DNA of 64,000 nt, from positions 1,622,788 to 1,686,787 of the forward strand of contig CATOSP010000002.1 of assembly GCA_951812625.1 (NCBI GenBank). The letters run 5' to 3'. The DNA comes from an uncultured Dehalococcoidia bacterium. Its GTDB lineage: Bacteria; Chloroflexota; Dehalococcoidia; Lucifugimonadales; UBA3495. The position numbers and the translations under genes are program-made. The notes below the pieces were generated by a model, which saw only the letters and a program-made list of their open reading frames with translations, did not search any database and was not told the origin of the DNA. Positions 54,841-63,943 of this stretch are shown in pieces (position 1 is the stretch's first letter; every line of letters begins with the position of its first letter).

Positions 54841-55620
54841 CTATTCCTTCCAGAAACGTTCTTCTTTGAACTTCCAACCCTTGGCCATGACCTTTTCCTT
54901 CACGTCTTCGATCATACCGGGGTGACCGCAAGCGTAGACGAGCGTATCGTCCTGGGGCGGGTCGAATTTCTCCAGGTATTCCTCGAAGATCACGTTGACC
55001 CGGCCACCCGCACCCTCCCAAGCCGTGTTGCGTTCCTCGGCGGGACGACTCACGGTTGGTACAAACTTTATGAAGTCCGGGTGGGCCTTGGCCATGCTTC
55101 CAAGCTCAGCGTCATAGACCAGTTCATAGTGGTAGCTAGCCCCCAGCAGCACGTAGAAGGTGTGGCCATCATCGCCGTCCTTGAGGTACTGCCGGAGCAT
55201 GCTCACCGAGGGAGCGACGCCAGTGACAGTCGAAACCATGAAGTGATGATGAACTCGGGGATCCATGGTGAACAGGCCCTTGGCGCGGGGCCGTAGGGTC
55301 ATGGTATCTCCGACCTTCATCTTCCACATCAGCGGAGTCAACTCGCCTTCCGGGACCAACTCGACGAAGACCTCCAGACACTGCTCGTATGGAGCCGACA
55401 CAATAGAGTAGGCACGTTCGATCCCCTGGAGGCCTAGGGTGCAATATTGGCCCGCTTTGAACCTGAACTCATCCGTCTCCGGTTCAAGCTTGATGACCAT
55501 AAGGTCCTCGGTGATGTCGTTACGCTCGACCAAGCGGGCCGTGGGAAGGTTGACAACAGCCCTTGCTCTCCGGCTGTTCGAACCCGTCCGGGTATCTGTC
55601 CGCATTCCCTGATACACCAT
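54841..55620 (-). CDS. Ferredoxin/flavodoxin-NADP+ reductase-like flavoprotein
   Basis: 259 residues from ATG 55620 with GAGGAGG upstream; an earlier ATG (55653) lacks a site. The FAD domain has R-A-Y-S-I-V-S (the R-x-Y-S motif) and 'FKAGQYCTLGL'. The NAD(P) domain has 'TGVAPSVSMLRQYL' and 'YVLLGASYHYELVYD', and a C-terminal 'VYACGHPGMIEDVKE' with 'FKEERFWKE' as the last residues, as in Fpr-type reductases that end in an aromatic near the flavin. It moves electrons between NAD(P)H and ferredoxin or a similar carrier. It is the last gene of the NuoE-F-G operon and could link that complex to a second nucleotide pool. Confidence 0.88.
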   Translation of the reverse strand: MVYQGMRTDTRTGSNSRRARAVVNLPTARLVERNDITEDLMVIKLEPETDEFRFKAGQYCTLGLQGIERAYSIVSAPYEQCLEVFVELVPEGELTPLMWKMKVGDTMTLRPRAKGLFTMDPRVHHHFMVSTVTGVAPSVSMLRQYLKDGDDGHTFYVLLGASYHYELVYDAELGSMAKAHPDFIKFVPTVSRPAEERNTAWEGAGGRVNVIFEEYLEKFDPPQDDTLVYACGHPGMIEDVKEKVMAKGWKFKEERFWKE

Positions 55621-55685
55621 GCAGTTGGTCCTCCTCGGATCAGGTTCTGGCATTGGCCAGGGGATTGCTGCTGGGTACGGTATCT

Positions 55686-58526
55686 TTACTCAATCTTGAC
55701 AATTGCAGCCCGGCAGATGTCGAGACCGGCCACTCCTGCCGCCGCGTCGGGTTCCGAGCTCGTCTGCATTGCCTCAGCCAGCTGGCCAAAAAGGGTTGTC
55801 GTTGAGATAACCCCTTCTGGTACCCCATCGGCCAGACGCACAATCGCAATCAATGCAGCATTATCCCGGTGACTCCGAGTTCTTACCTGCACCCGGTCTC
55901 CATTCTGTACCGCCAGCGCGGCGGCGGTCACCGGGTTCAACTCCACTTGTTCCTCTCGTTGGATGTGGTTGCGCCTCCCCCTAACGACCTCAATCTCTTT
56001 GCCCTGCTGGAACAGGACCCTCCCTGGCACCAACCAAGAAGGGAAGTCCGCATCGTCAGCGACATCTTCGACCCGGAAACTTGGAGCCTCCAACACTGCT
56101 ATGCCGGGCGGGAAACCTTCCGCCGCGTATAGAATTCTGGTATCCTCGGCGTCTTCTGCTGAACACGGCCACTGTAGGCCAGGGTATTCCTTCCCCGCGT
56201 GGAGCACCTGCGTTGGCTGGGGGCTGTCCAGGTTGGTGCGGAGGACAAGCTTGCCCCCTTCATCAAGGCGGTGATATGAGACACCACCATAACTGGGACA
56301 CAGGTTGGCAATTTCCTCCATGACCTGTGCCGCGGTCAGGAAATTGAATCCCCGGCCGCCCATCCGGGAGGCCAGCTCACAGATGACCCAACTGTCCGGC
56401 CTGGCGTCGGTGTTCGTCACCTGGATCGCCGGACGGAACCGTTGGATCCGACGTTCCAAATTGGTGAAGGTGCCGTCCTTCTCAGCGAACGTAACCCGGG
56501 GCAGCACCACGTCAGCGATATCCGACAGCGCTCCGGCGAAGGTATCGTGGACCACCAGAAATTCCAGATTCGAGAATGCCTGGACGTCATCGCTGATCTT
56601 GCCGTTAGTGAGAGTTGCTCCGTCCCCTATCACCATCATGGCCTTTACCCGACCATCCGCGACGGCCTCCAGTGCCTCTGTCACGCGTATACCGGGGGTT
56701 TCGGGCACACTACCGGCCCATGCTTCTTCCACCTCGGCCCGGGCATCAGCATCCTGGACAGAACGGTAGCCGGGAAGACGGTCCGGCAAACAACCAACGT
56801 CCCATGCACCCTGTTCGTTAGCTCCCTGTCGCATAGGATACAGGCCAGCGCCAGGCTTCCCAACGTTGCCGGTAAGCAGAGAAAGGCCTATCAGTGCGCG
56901 GACGCAGTCGACCCTCAGCGAGGATGGCACATTGTCCAATGCGTAAACTATAGACCCAGCCCCTCCCTCTCCGAACAATCGCGCCGCTTCCTCCATTGCC
57001 TTCAGACTCACATGCGTCAATCTCGACACTTCATCCATATCGAGGTTGTGCAGGGCATAGTAGAGGGTCGCAGGACTCTCGCAGTTTTCCTCCAGCCAGT
57101 CGTCATGCTGTAAACCCTGATCGATCAATGACCTCAGCACCCCACCCAACAGCAACAGCTCCGTGCCGGGCGCCGGGCGTAGCCATACGTCCGCGTACCG
57201 GGTGAGCTCAACCTCTCGAGGGTCAATGACCACTAGCTTCGTGTCCTTTCGCGCCGCGCGCTTGATTGGGACCCCGACGACGTTGTGTTCTTCAGTAACG
57301 TTGGAGTTGAACACTAGGATACATTCCGCCTGCTCCAAGTCCCATATGGGATTGGTGGCGGCGGCGTACCCGAGGGAGCGCTCCAACGCGCCAGTAAGTT
57401 CCGGCTGGGTGTTTGAGGTCTGGTCCACGTTGTTCGTGCTCATAACCAGCCGGGCGAATTTCTGGGCCAGGTAATGTTCCTCATTGGTGCTGTTCGGAGA
57501 CGTGAGAAGGGCGAAACTGTCTCCGGCATAGTTGGGCAAGCGCTCGGCAATGTAGTCCAGAGCTTCGACCCAGGTCACTTCCTCCAACAGGCCATCTCGG
57601 CGGACCATCGGATGCTTCAGGCGTTCCCTGCTGTTGATGAACTCCAGTCCGAACTTGCCTTTGAAGCAGGCCTGACCTCGGTTAGCCGGGGAATTAAGCT
57701 CCGGGATAGCGCGGACGAAACCGCCTAGAGAGTTGATCTCCAGGTTCATCTGGCATCCGACTGGGCAGTGGGGGCAGATGGTGCGCTCTACGCTGGCTGC
57801 CTTTTCCCACTTGTGCTCCCGCTCAACCAAAGCTCCAACTGGGCACACATCGATACACGCGCCGCAGAACTCACACCCCGACTCCAGCAAAGATGTGCCG
57901 AAGGAAGTCCCGACTAGCGCGCTGCCGCCACGGTCGGTAAAGCAGATGGCGTCGTCACCGCGCAGTTCCTCGCAGGCGCGGACGCATCGGCCGCAGACAA
58001 TACAGAGATTGTAATCACGGTCGTAGAAGGGATCACTCACTTCCAAGGGAATCTGGCGGTACTTGTACTGGAGCGGAGACTCGAGATTCATACCAAGGTA
58101 GCGGACGGTGTCCTTCAACTCGCACCGCTCGTTCTTGGGACAGGTGACGCAACGGTCCCTAACCGAGACGTGACGAAGACAGACATCGCTTGGGCCGCAT
58201 ATCTCGATGCGATGGCAGGTAAGACATCCATCGGGATGCTCGGCAATTAACATCTCCATGACGGAGTGGCGGAGTTGCTGGACGTCGGAGTCTTCGCTGC
58301 GTATCTTCATATCCGGGGCCACTGGTAGCGCGCAGGCCGCCGGGTAGCCGCGACCGCCTTCGACCCCAACAACGCACATACGGCAGGCGGCAAATGGTTT
58401 CATACCCGGGTGGTAACAGAGATAGGGGATATAGATGCCTGCCTCGATCGCGGCTTCCAAGACCATCTTGCCCGGCTGAGTCTGTATGTCGACTCCGTCT
58501 ATCGAGATGGTGATGTCGTCAGGCAT
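55686..58526 (-). CDS. NuoG/formate-dehydrogenase-alpha-like molybdopterin oxidoreductase subunit
   Basis: 946 residues. N-terminal [2Fe-2S] ferredoxin domain (Cys in 'YLCYHPGM', 'ACRMC', 'AACAL'); a His-ligated 4Fe-4S motif 'HPDGCLTCHRIEIC'; a second similar Cys set 'RCVTCPKNERCELKD'; two 4Fe-4S motifs ('CIVCGRCVRACEE', 'CEFCGACIDVCPVGAL'); then a molybdopterin domain starting 'TICPHCPVGCQM'. In true formate dehydrogenases the segment after 'TNNVDQ' carries Cys/Sec-His; here it reads 'SNTQPELTGALER' with neither. The C-terminal dinucleotide-binding domain ('RGRRNHIQREEQVELNP') is present. It therefore has FDH architecture but not the formate site, so NADH oxidation partner or other Mo chemistry is possible. 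Encoded with NuoF and NuoE. Confidence 0.85.
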   Translation of the reverse strand: MPDDITISIDGVDIQTQPGKMVLEAAIEAGIYIPYLCYHPGMKPFAACRMCVVGVEGGRGYPAACALPVAPDMKIRSEDSDVQQLRHSVMEMLIAEHPDGCLTCHRIEICGPSDVCLRHVSVRDRCVTCPKNERCELKDTVRYLGMNLESPLQYKYRQIPLEVSDPFYDRDYNLCIVCGRCVRACEELRGDDAICFTDRGGSALVGTSFGTSLLESGCEFCGACIDVCPVGALVEREHKWEKAASVERTICPHCPVGCQMNLEINSLGGFVRAIPELNSPANRGQACFKGKFGLEFINSRERLKHPMVRRDGLLEEVTWVEALDYIAERLPNYAGDSFALLTSPNSTNEEHYLAQKFARLVMSTNNVDQTSNTQPELTGALERSLGYAAATNPIWDLEQAECILVFNSNVTEEHNVVGVPIKRAARKDTKLVVIDPREVELTRYADVWLRPAPGTELLLLGGVLRSLIDQGLQHDDWLEENCESPATLYYALHNLDMDEVSRLTHVSLKAMEEAARLFGEGGAGSIVYALDNVPSSLRVDCVRALIGLSLLTGNVGKPGAGLYPMRQGANEQGAWDVGCLPDRLPGYRSVQDADARAEVEEAWAGSVPETPGIRVTEALEAVADGRVKAMMVIGDGATLTNGKISDDVQAFSNLEFLVVHDTFAGALSDIADVVLPRVTFAEKDGTFTNLERRIQRFRPAIQVTNTDARPDSWVICELASRMGGRGFNFLTAAQVMEEIANLCPSYGGVSYHRLDEGGKLVLRTNLDSPQPTQVLHAGKEYPGLQWPCSAEDAEDTRILYAAEGFPPGIAVLEAPSFRVEDVADDADFPSWLVPGRVLFQQGKEIEVVRGRRNHIQREEQVELNPVTAAALAVQNGDRVQVRTRSHRDNAALIAIVRLADGVPEGVISTTTLFGQLAEAMQTSSEPDAAAGVAGLDICRAAIVKIE

Positions 58527-58572
58527 TAACTATCTCCCGGTCGACAGTTACCATTTAGCAACTGCCAACCGA

Positions 58573-60309
58573 TTATCTGCGGGTCAAGGCTGGAGAAAAC
58601 TTGGGTTTCAGGCAGACACCAGTGGGGCAGGTACGGCCCACGATGTGGGCCTCGAACTCATCACCGAAGTAACGCAGTGCCGAAGATACAGGGTTAAAAC
58701 CCAGTTGCCCGTGGCCACAGAGGGATCCAGCCTGCATGTTTTCCCCCACCTTGCGCATCAGTGCCAGATCCTCGAGAGTGCCCTCAAGTCGGCAGATGCG
58801 CTCGAGCACTTCCAATAAATGACTCATGCCCATCCTGCAGGGGAAGCATTTCCCGCACGACTCGTACTGGCAAAAGGCTATCAATGCACGGGTAAGGTCA
58901 ACGACGCAGGTGTCCTCATCGGCAGCAATGATTCCGCCTGAACCGAGAATCGCACCGGCGCTGCGCAGCACCTCAAAGTCCAGCACTACGTCGACGTGGT
59001 CAGCACCTAGAACCCCACCTAGGGGACCACCGCTCTGGATGAGCTTGAGACTCTTTCCGTCGGGCACGCCGCCCGCAGCCTCATACAGTACGTCCCTCAG
59101 GTTAATGCCCAGTGGCACCTCTATCATACCGGTATATTTCAGGTCTCCGGTCAGGCACAATATAACTGTTCCCTTGCTTTGCTCATGCCCGATGGACGCG
59201 AACCAATCCCCACCATTGGCGATAATCTGGGGCACGTAGGCGAGGGTCTTTACGTTGTTGATATTCGTGGGCTTGCCGAACAGGCCGAACTGGGCCGGGA
59301 ACGGAGGCCGGAACCGCGGCATCGCACGGCTACCCTCAATGGCCTCCATCAGTGCACTTTCCTCTCCGGCGACATAAGAGTCCCCGGTCAGCGCGACTTC
59401 GAGCTCGAAGTTGAACCCACTGCCCATAATATCCTGCCCCACCAGCCCTATTTCCTTAGCCTGTATCAGAGCCTCCCGTGCCCGGTCGATGGGGCCATCG
59501 TGGCCGTGACGAATAAAGATATAACCGGCATTCGCGCCGGTCGCGTAGCCTGCAAGAAGAATGCCCTCAATCAGGGTATGCGGATCGCTCTCGACGATGG
59601 CCTTGTCGTTAAACGCTCCGGGATCACCCTCCTCGCAGTTGCACAGGATGTACTTCACCGGCGCGTTGGATCCGGCCAGGAAACGCCACTTGGTGCCCGT
59701 TGGGAAGGCTGCGCCACCTCGTCCTCGCAGACCCGATGCATTTACCTGCTCTACGGTCTCCTCAGGGGTCATTTCGGTCAAGGCGCGGTTTAGGGCGTGG
59801 TACCCCCCATTGGCCACGTATTGGTAGATGTCTCCAGGATCGATATTGCCCGCGTTGCGGAGGGCAATTTTGGTTTCGACTGCCCTGAGGGGGTGGGAGT
59901 CCAGAGACGCCACGGTCTCGGGAATCCCGCCTGCGCTGTCTACCCCATCCGGGCCCGGAATATATCCCATGGCCAGCCGCTCAACCGGAGCCCCGCCTAC
60001 CACGTGTGTCTCTATTATCTCGGCGGCGGCCGCAGGGGTCACGTTGCCGTAAAAGACCCGCGGACCACCGGGCAACGTCACGTCCAGAAGCGGCTCTGCA
60101 TAGCAGAGGCCGATACAGCCGACGCGACTCACTGTGGCGGCTGCGCCATGTTGTGCCAACGCCTCCTCCACCACCTGGATCACGTCGTTGCAACCTGCCG
60201 CCTGTCCGCATAGGGCAGAACCAATTCTAACCCAAGCCGCTTCTCCGGCGGTCAATCGACGCCATCGCTGCTCCGCTTCTAGAGATATTTCCTCGAATCT
60301 ACTGGACAT
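58573..60309 (-). CDS. NuoF-like NADH-binding flavoprotein subunit with N-terminal thioredoxin-like [2Fe-2S] domain
   Basis: 578 residues, longer than minimal NuoF because of an N-terminal ferredoxin-like domain with C34, C40, C65 and C69 (C-x5-C...C-x3-C). The NADH/FMN part has 'GLRGRGGAAFPTG', 'CNCEEGDPGAFND', 'GYIFIRHGH' and 'YVAGEESALMEA'. The SLBB segment follows, and the C-terminal 4Fe-4S site is 'ESCGKCFPCRMGM' plus a later Cys. This form is typical of soluble NAD-linked formate dehydrogenases and hydrogenases (FdsB/HoxF/HydB type). It would pass electrons between NAD(H) and the NuoG-like subunit. Spacing to the neighbours is short (46 and 63 bases). Confidence 0.93.
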   Translation of the reverse strand: MSSRFEEISLEAEQRWRRLTAGEAAWVRIGSALCGQAAGCNDVIQVVEEALAQHGAAATVSRVGCIGLCYAEPLLDVTLPGGPRVFYGNVTPAAAAEIIETHVVGGAPVERLAMGYIPGPDGVDSAGGIPETVASLDSHPLRAVETKIALRNAGNIDPGDIYQYVANGGYHALNRALTEMTPEETVEQVNASGLRGRGGAAFPTGTKWRFLAGSNAPVKYILCNCEEGDPGAFNDKAIVESDPHTLIEGILLAGYATGANAGYIFIRHGHDGPIDRAREALIQAKEIGLVGQDIMGSGFNFELEVALTGDSYVAGEESALMEAIEGSRAMPRFRPPFPAQFGLFGKPTNINNVKTLAYVPQIIANGGDWFASIGHEQSKGTVILCLTGDLKYTGMIEVPLGINLRDVLYEAAGGVPDGKSLKLIQSGGPLGGVLGADHVDVVLDFEVLRSAGAILGSGGIIAADEDTCVVDLTRALIAFCQYESCGKCFPCRMGMSHLLEVLERICRLEGTLEDLALMRKVGENMQAGSLCGHGQLGFNPVSSALRYFGDEFEAHIVGRTCPTGVCLKPKFSPALTRR

Positions 60310-60372
60310 ACCCTCTGTTGCTCATGCGACCAGTGTCGGACCTTGGCCGCTGCCAGAGAGGCATCGGCTTTT

Positions 60373-60834
60373 CTATCTCAACAGCCCGCCGATTCTCTCT
60401 CGCGCGGTCTCGGGAGTCTGTCTTCCCATGAGATGGTGGTCTATCGCAATAACTGGCGCATGCGCGCAGGCTCCCAAGCAGGTATTGAAACGCAGCGAAA
60501 GTCGCCCATCTTCCCGGTCGCCCTCGGACTCCAGTTCACAGGCTTCCATCACGGCTTCCATCAACGGCATGGCCCCCACCAAGTGACACGAAGCCCCCCA
60601 GCAGACCTCCACCTGGTGAAGGCAGGGCGGCTCAAACCGGAAGTTAGGATAGAAGGAGGCAACTGCCCAAACATCGTTGATGGTAGAGTCGGTGAAGCCG
60701 GCAACCAACTCGATAGCTTCCTTAGCCAGGTAGCCAAGCTCATCCTGCACAGCGAGCAATGTGGACAGGATGGTGATGGTGGCTTGCTCCTGGCCAAGCA
60801 TGGCCTGGGAAATCCGCTGTGCTAGCCCTTCCAT
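60373..60834 (-). CDS. NuoE-like thioredoxin-fold [2Fe-2S] subunit
   Basis: 153 residues. A helical N-terminal segment ('LLAVQDELGYLAKEAIELVA') precedes the thioredoxin-like [2Fe-2S] domain with ligands C78, C83, C119 and C123 in 'VCWGASCHL' and 'NTCLGACAHAP'. This is the first gene of the operon (NuoE, NuoF, NuoG-like, FNR). In NAD-linked formate dehydrogenases and hydrogenases this is the gamma/HoxE/HydC subunit. ATG 60834 is used. The complex is probably soluble because no membrane Nuo genes are nearby. Confidence 0.92.
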   Translation of the reverse strand: MEGLAQRISQAMLGQEQATITILSTLLAVQDELGYLAKEAIELVAGFTDSTINDVWAVASFYPNFRFEPPCLHQVEVCWGASCHLVGAMPLMEAVMEACELESEGDREDGRLSLRFNTCLGACAHAPVIAIDHHLMGRQTPETARERIGGLLR

Positions 60835-60974
60835 TCCGGGGCTCCTCAGAACAGATGAACGCGGCAGACGGAGGTGGGGGGATGACTTCGTGAATTTGGT
60901 AACAAAGTCATCCTATCACAGGGTAAGGGTCGATTCAACCACAAACGAATTGGGGGGGCTGCGCTTCGGCTGAA

Positions 60975-62327
60975 TCAATTGCCGCCTGCAGGTGCAGGGA
61001 CAGGTGCAGGCTGGTAGCGGACAGAGTACTTCTTCTCGTTGATGGTGAAGGCAGAAATGGACGCAGGTATCAGCAATGACCCCGCAATGGCGAAGGGCAG
61101 AAGGTATGACCCTGTTAGGTCATATAGCGCTCCCGCCAGAAGGATGCTGCCGAACGCGCCTGCCTGATGACACAGGAACGAGACTCCCGAAATGGTGGCC
61201 AGGGCACGCAGGCCGTACACGTCGGCAGTCAGGGACGTAGTGATGGGAACGCTGGCGATCCAAGAGAATCCGGCCAGTGTGGCAAATACCCAGAGGCTCG
61301 CTACCCCGGGTATCCCTATGACGGGCAAGACCATGTTGTTTTCGACGGCTATCATTCCTCCCAACAGGGTCGCGTAGGCGATTCCACGAACGAAGTAGAC
61401 AGATCCCAGCACGTTCTTGCGCCCGAATCGGTCAGCCAGCCAGCCCCCTCCTATGCCGCCCATGACATTTAAACCCATCATATAGCCGAAAATCACGCCG
61501 GCGAGGGTAGGTGATGCACCTATCTGCTCCTGGGCGTAGGGCACGAAATGCACGGATATTACGCCCACGGTCACGCCGCACACGGTGTAGGCTGCCGAAA
61601 GGTTCCAGATGGGCGGAGACCTGAACGACTGCCACCATTGGTCCACCTCGAAGAGTCCCCGGTGCCTCTCCGACAGTAGGCCCTCTCCGCCGGTACTTGG
61701 CGTCGATTCACCGTCCGGCCGCAGCCCTATACTCGCTGGGTCGTTTCGCAGGAAAGAGAACCCCAACGGCAGTGCGATGACCGTTACGATGCCGCCCAGG
61801 GCAATCCATGACACCCTCCAATTGAACAACTCCACCAGGTAGGCACTGAAGGGGATCAGGATTAGCCCGCCCAACGAAGACCCTGCTACCACCAGGCCCA
61901 ATACGAATGTACGACGGCGGACGAACCAACGGGCAAGCAGCGGTCCCAGTGTGCCGATAGATGCTCCGCTCATGGCGACAGACAGAACGAAGCTGAACAG
62001 AAACACGAGGAACAAGAAATGGAAGGTAAAGCTGAGGGCCGCCGTACCGAACCCAACGACTGCCAAGCTAATCAGGATTACCTTTCGTGAGTCAAACTTG
62101 TCGAAAAGGTGGCCCAACAACGGCTGGCTGATCCCGTTCATAAGCCATCCGATGGCGGCCGCCACCGAGATAGTAGTACGGTTCCATTCGAAAGCGTCGC
62201 TCATCGGAATGACGAAGATCCCGAAGCCGTTGCGGGCACCAGTAGTAACCGCGGCGATGAACATGGCGGCGCCCACCATGTACCAACCGTAATAAATGCC
62301 TGGCCTGTGAGGTACGTTTTCGGTCAT
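60975..62327 (-). CDS. MFS transporter (OFA/monocarboxylate-type)
   Basis: 450 residues with 12 membrane helices. The start 'YYGWYMVGAAMFIAAVTTGARNGFGIFV' region is typical of the monocarboxylate/oxalate-formate branch. 'PLLGHLFDKFDSRKVIL' is the MFS loop 2-3 motif, and 'GGWLADRFGRKNVLG' repeats it in the second half. Substrate is unknown; organic acids are the usual cargo of this branch. It follows the dehydrogenase 62466-63362 on the same strand with about 138 bases between, which fits uptake of a hydroxy acid, by inference. Confidence 0.9.
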   Translation of the reverse strand: MTENVPHRPGIYYGWYMVGAAMFIAAVTTGARNGFGIFVIPMSDAFEWNRTTISVAAAIGWLMNGISQPLLGHLFDKFDSRKVILISLAVVGFGTAALSFTFHFLFLVFLFSFVLSVAMSGASIGTLGPLLARWFVRRRTFVLGLVVAGSSLGGLILIPFSAYLVELFNWRVSWIALGGIVTVIALPLGFSFLRNDPASIGLRPDGESTPSTGGEGLLSERHRGLFEVDQWWQSFRSPPIWNLSAAYTVCGVTVGVISVHFVPYAQEQIGASPTLAGVIFGYMMGLNVMGGIGGGWLADRFGRKNVLGSVYFVRGIAYATLLGGMIAVENNMVLPVIGIPGVASLWVFATLAGFSWIASVPITTSLTADVYGLRALATISGVSFLCHQAGAFGSILLAGALYDLTGSYLLPFAIAGSLLIPASISAFTINEKKYSVRYQPAPVPAPAGGN

Positions 62328-62465
62328 GTTGTCGTCATATAAAGAGTTCCTTGCGCTGGCTCAGCTCCTTGAGAGAGAATGTGCCAGCGGCCGATGCACA
62401 CGGGAATCCGGGCCTTTTGGAGCCAGTCAGGCCTTGACTGAGATTGAGGCATTGAAACCGGTCGG

Positions 62466-63362
62466 CTAGACTCCGTCCAGCCGCAATTGGACACTTGCTT
62501 TTTCCTCCTGGATGCGGGCCACAGCGTCGGAGTCCTCCGATCCCCAGCCACGATGCATGGCCTCCACGTGGCGCTGGTCCACCAAGTTGGCCAGTTCCAT
62601 CGGGATTCCTAACTCGCGGCCAAGGTCGGTCGCGAGCCTGACATCCTTGGCAGCCAGTGCCGTGGCGAACCCCGGCTCGAAGTTGCCCTGAAACAGGAAC
62701 CGTGGGAACTTCTCAGTCAGCCTGCGGGCGCTGCCGGAACTGTTGGCGATGACGTCTGCTAGGACGGCAAGATCCACTCCGGCTTTGACCCCCAAAGTCA
62801 GAGCCTCGGACAAGAGCACGCCGATGCCCATACTGAGAAGGTTGTTGCATATCTTGCAGACCGACCCGTTTCCGATGTCCCCGCAGTAGACTACATGGCT
62901 GCCTATTGCGTCTAGGGCGGGCTTTACGCGACTGAACACCTGCTCGTCTCCGCCAACCATTACAGCCAGGGTCCCCGCAGCAGCCCCGTAAACTCCGCCG
63001 CTTACTGGGGCATCCAACACCGATATTCCACGGGCTCCAGCTATCTCATGGAGCCGCCGGACCACCGTAGGGGAATTGGTGGAAAGGTCGACGTAGATGC
63101 AGCCCTCACCCGCGCCTTCTAGTATTCCGCCCTCGCCCAGTACCACCACTTCGACGTCCCTGGGAACGGGAAGGGATGTGAACACCACTTCGTTGCCCGG
63201 AACGGCGTCCTTGGGACTGTCTGCCCACTCCGCGCCCATTTCCAGTAGATTGGTTGCGGCCTCCCTGCGCAGGTCGTGGACCGTCAACTGATGGCCGGCC
63301 CTGATTAGGTTGGCCGCCATCGGATTGCCCATGTTGCCGGTGCCGATGAACCCTAACTTCAT
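62466..63362 (-). CDS. 3-hydroxyisobutyrate/tartronate-semialdehyde-type dehydrogenase
   Basis: 298 residues from ATG 63362, where the Rossmann fold starts ('KLGFIGTGNMGNPMAANL'). The substrate loop is 'VLDAPVSGGVYGA', and the catalytic Lys lies in 'GNGSVCKICNNLL'. The C-terminal helices carry 'KDVRLATDLGRELG' (the K-D pair that contacts NAD and substrate). It is a paralogue of 5728-6651 but keeps the canonical K-x-x-N-N motif, which that one lacks. Substrate is unknown. The CMD-like gene lies upstream and the MFS transporter downstream. Confidence 0.9.
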   Translation of the reverse strand: MKLGFIGTGNMGNPMAANLIRAGHQLTVHDLRREAATNLLEMGAEWADSPKDAVPGNEVVFTSLPVPRDVEVVVLGEGGILEGAGEGCIYVDLSTNSPTVVRRLHEIAGARGISVLDAPVSGGVYGAAAGTLAVMVGGDEQVFSRVKPALDAIGSHVVYCGDIGNGSVCKICNNLLSMGIGVLLSEALTLGVKAGVDLAVLADVIANSSGSARRLTEKFPRFLFQGNFEPGFATALAAKDVRLATDLGRELGIPMELANLVDQRHVEAMHRGWGSEDSDAVARIQEEKASVQLRLDGV

Positions 63363-63373
63363 CGCTGGTGCTC

Positions 63374-63861
63374 CTATTCTGGCTCCCTGCGATTGGTGGC
63401 CCGCCGGGTGGGGCCACCCTCTGGGGCGTCGGTGATGGCGTCGGTCGGAGCCCACCGAGTTCGTCGAACATCTCCTTGGCCACACGGAAGGCGTTTATCG
63501 CCGCCGGCATACCCCCATAAAAGACCATCTGGGCGATCGTCTCGCTAATCTGTTCCCGGGTAACCCCGATGTTCAAAGCGCCCCGGATATGACGCCGTAG
63601 GAGTTGGGGGCTGTGTCCAAGCACCGTAATGGCGGCGATGGTGCAGAGGCTACGGGTGTGGATGTCGAGACCCGGGCGGTTATAGACCTCTCCGTAGACG
63701 ACCTGGTCCACTAGGTCCATAACCTCTGGAGCAAGCTCTGCCATCGCCGGAGGTGGTCCGGGGTCAGAATCCTCGCCGTAGTACAACAGCCGGAAATCTG
63801 ATGCCGCCTGGCGCAGGTCGTTGCCGTCAAATTCGGGTACAGGGCTTTGATCGGAAGTCAA
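63374..63861 (-). CDS. Carboxymuconolactone decarboxylase-family protein (probable frameshift near the 3' end)
   Basis: From ATG 63861 the first about 140 residues hold a CMD/AhpD-like domain: 'LDIHTRSLCTIAAITVLGHSPQ', 'HIRGALNIGVTREQISETI' and 'QMVFYGGMPAAINAFRVAKE' (each a conserved helix). The frame as read then runs 260 bases into the next gene, which is unlikely. Another frame gives 'DAPEGGPTRRATNREPE' and a TAG at 63374-63376, twelve bases before the dehydrogenase ATG. One missing or extra base around 63435 would join them. CMD proteins act on lactones or as peroxidatic helpers; the role here is unknown. Confidence 0.75.
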
Positions 63862-63898
63862 GAGATTATACTTGCTCCAGTGGACGGGCTCGGGTTTC

Positions 63899-63928
63899 CG
63901 GTGGCCAGTTGCGGACCACTGGCCACCG
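63899..63928 (-). terminator. Terminator-like hairpin before the CMD-like gene
   Basis: CGGTGGCCAGT (63899-63909) pairs with ACTGGCCACCG (63918-63928) over an 8-base loop. It lies 16 bases beyond the stop of the partial MBL-fold gene and upstream of the CMD-like gene. No T tract was seen. Confidence 0.6.
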
Positions 63929-63943
63929 CTTCGTGGCCATTAC

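Noticed and set aside
63106..63362. C-terminal extension of the CMD-like protein into the dehydrogenase gene
   Set aside because: The sequence becomes Arg/Gly/Ser-rich and unstructured exactly where the next gene starts; a one-base frameshift is more likely.
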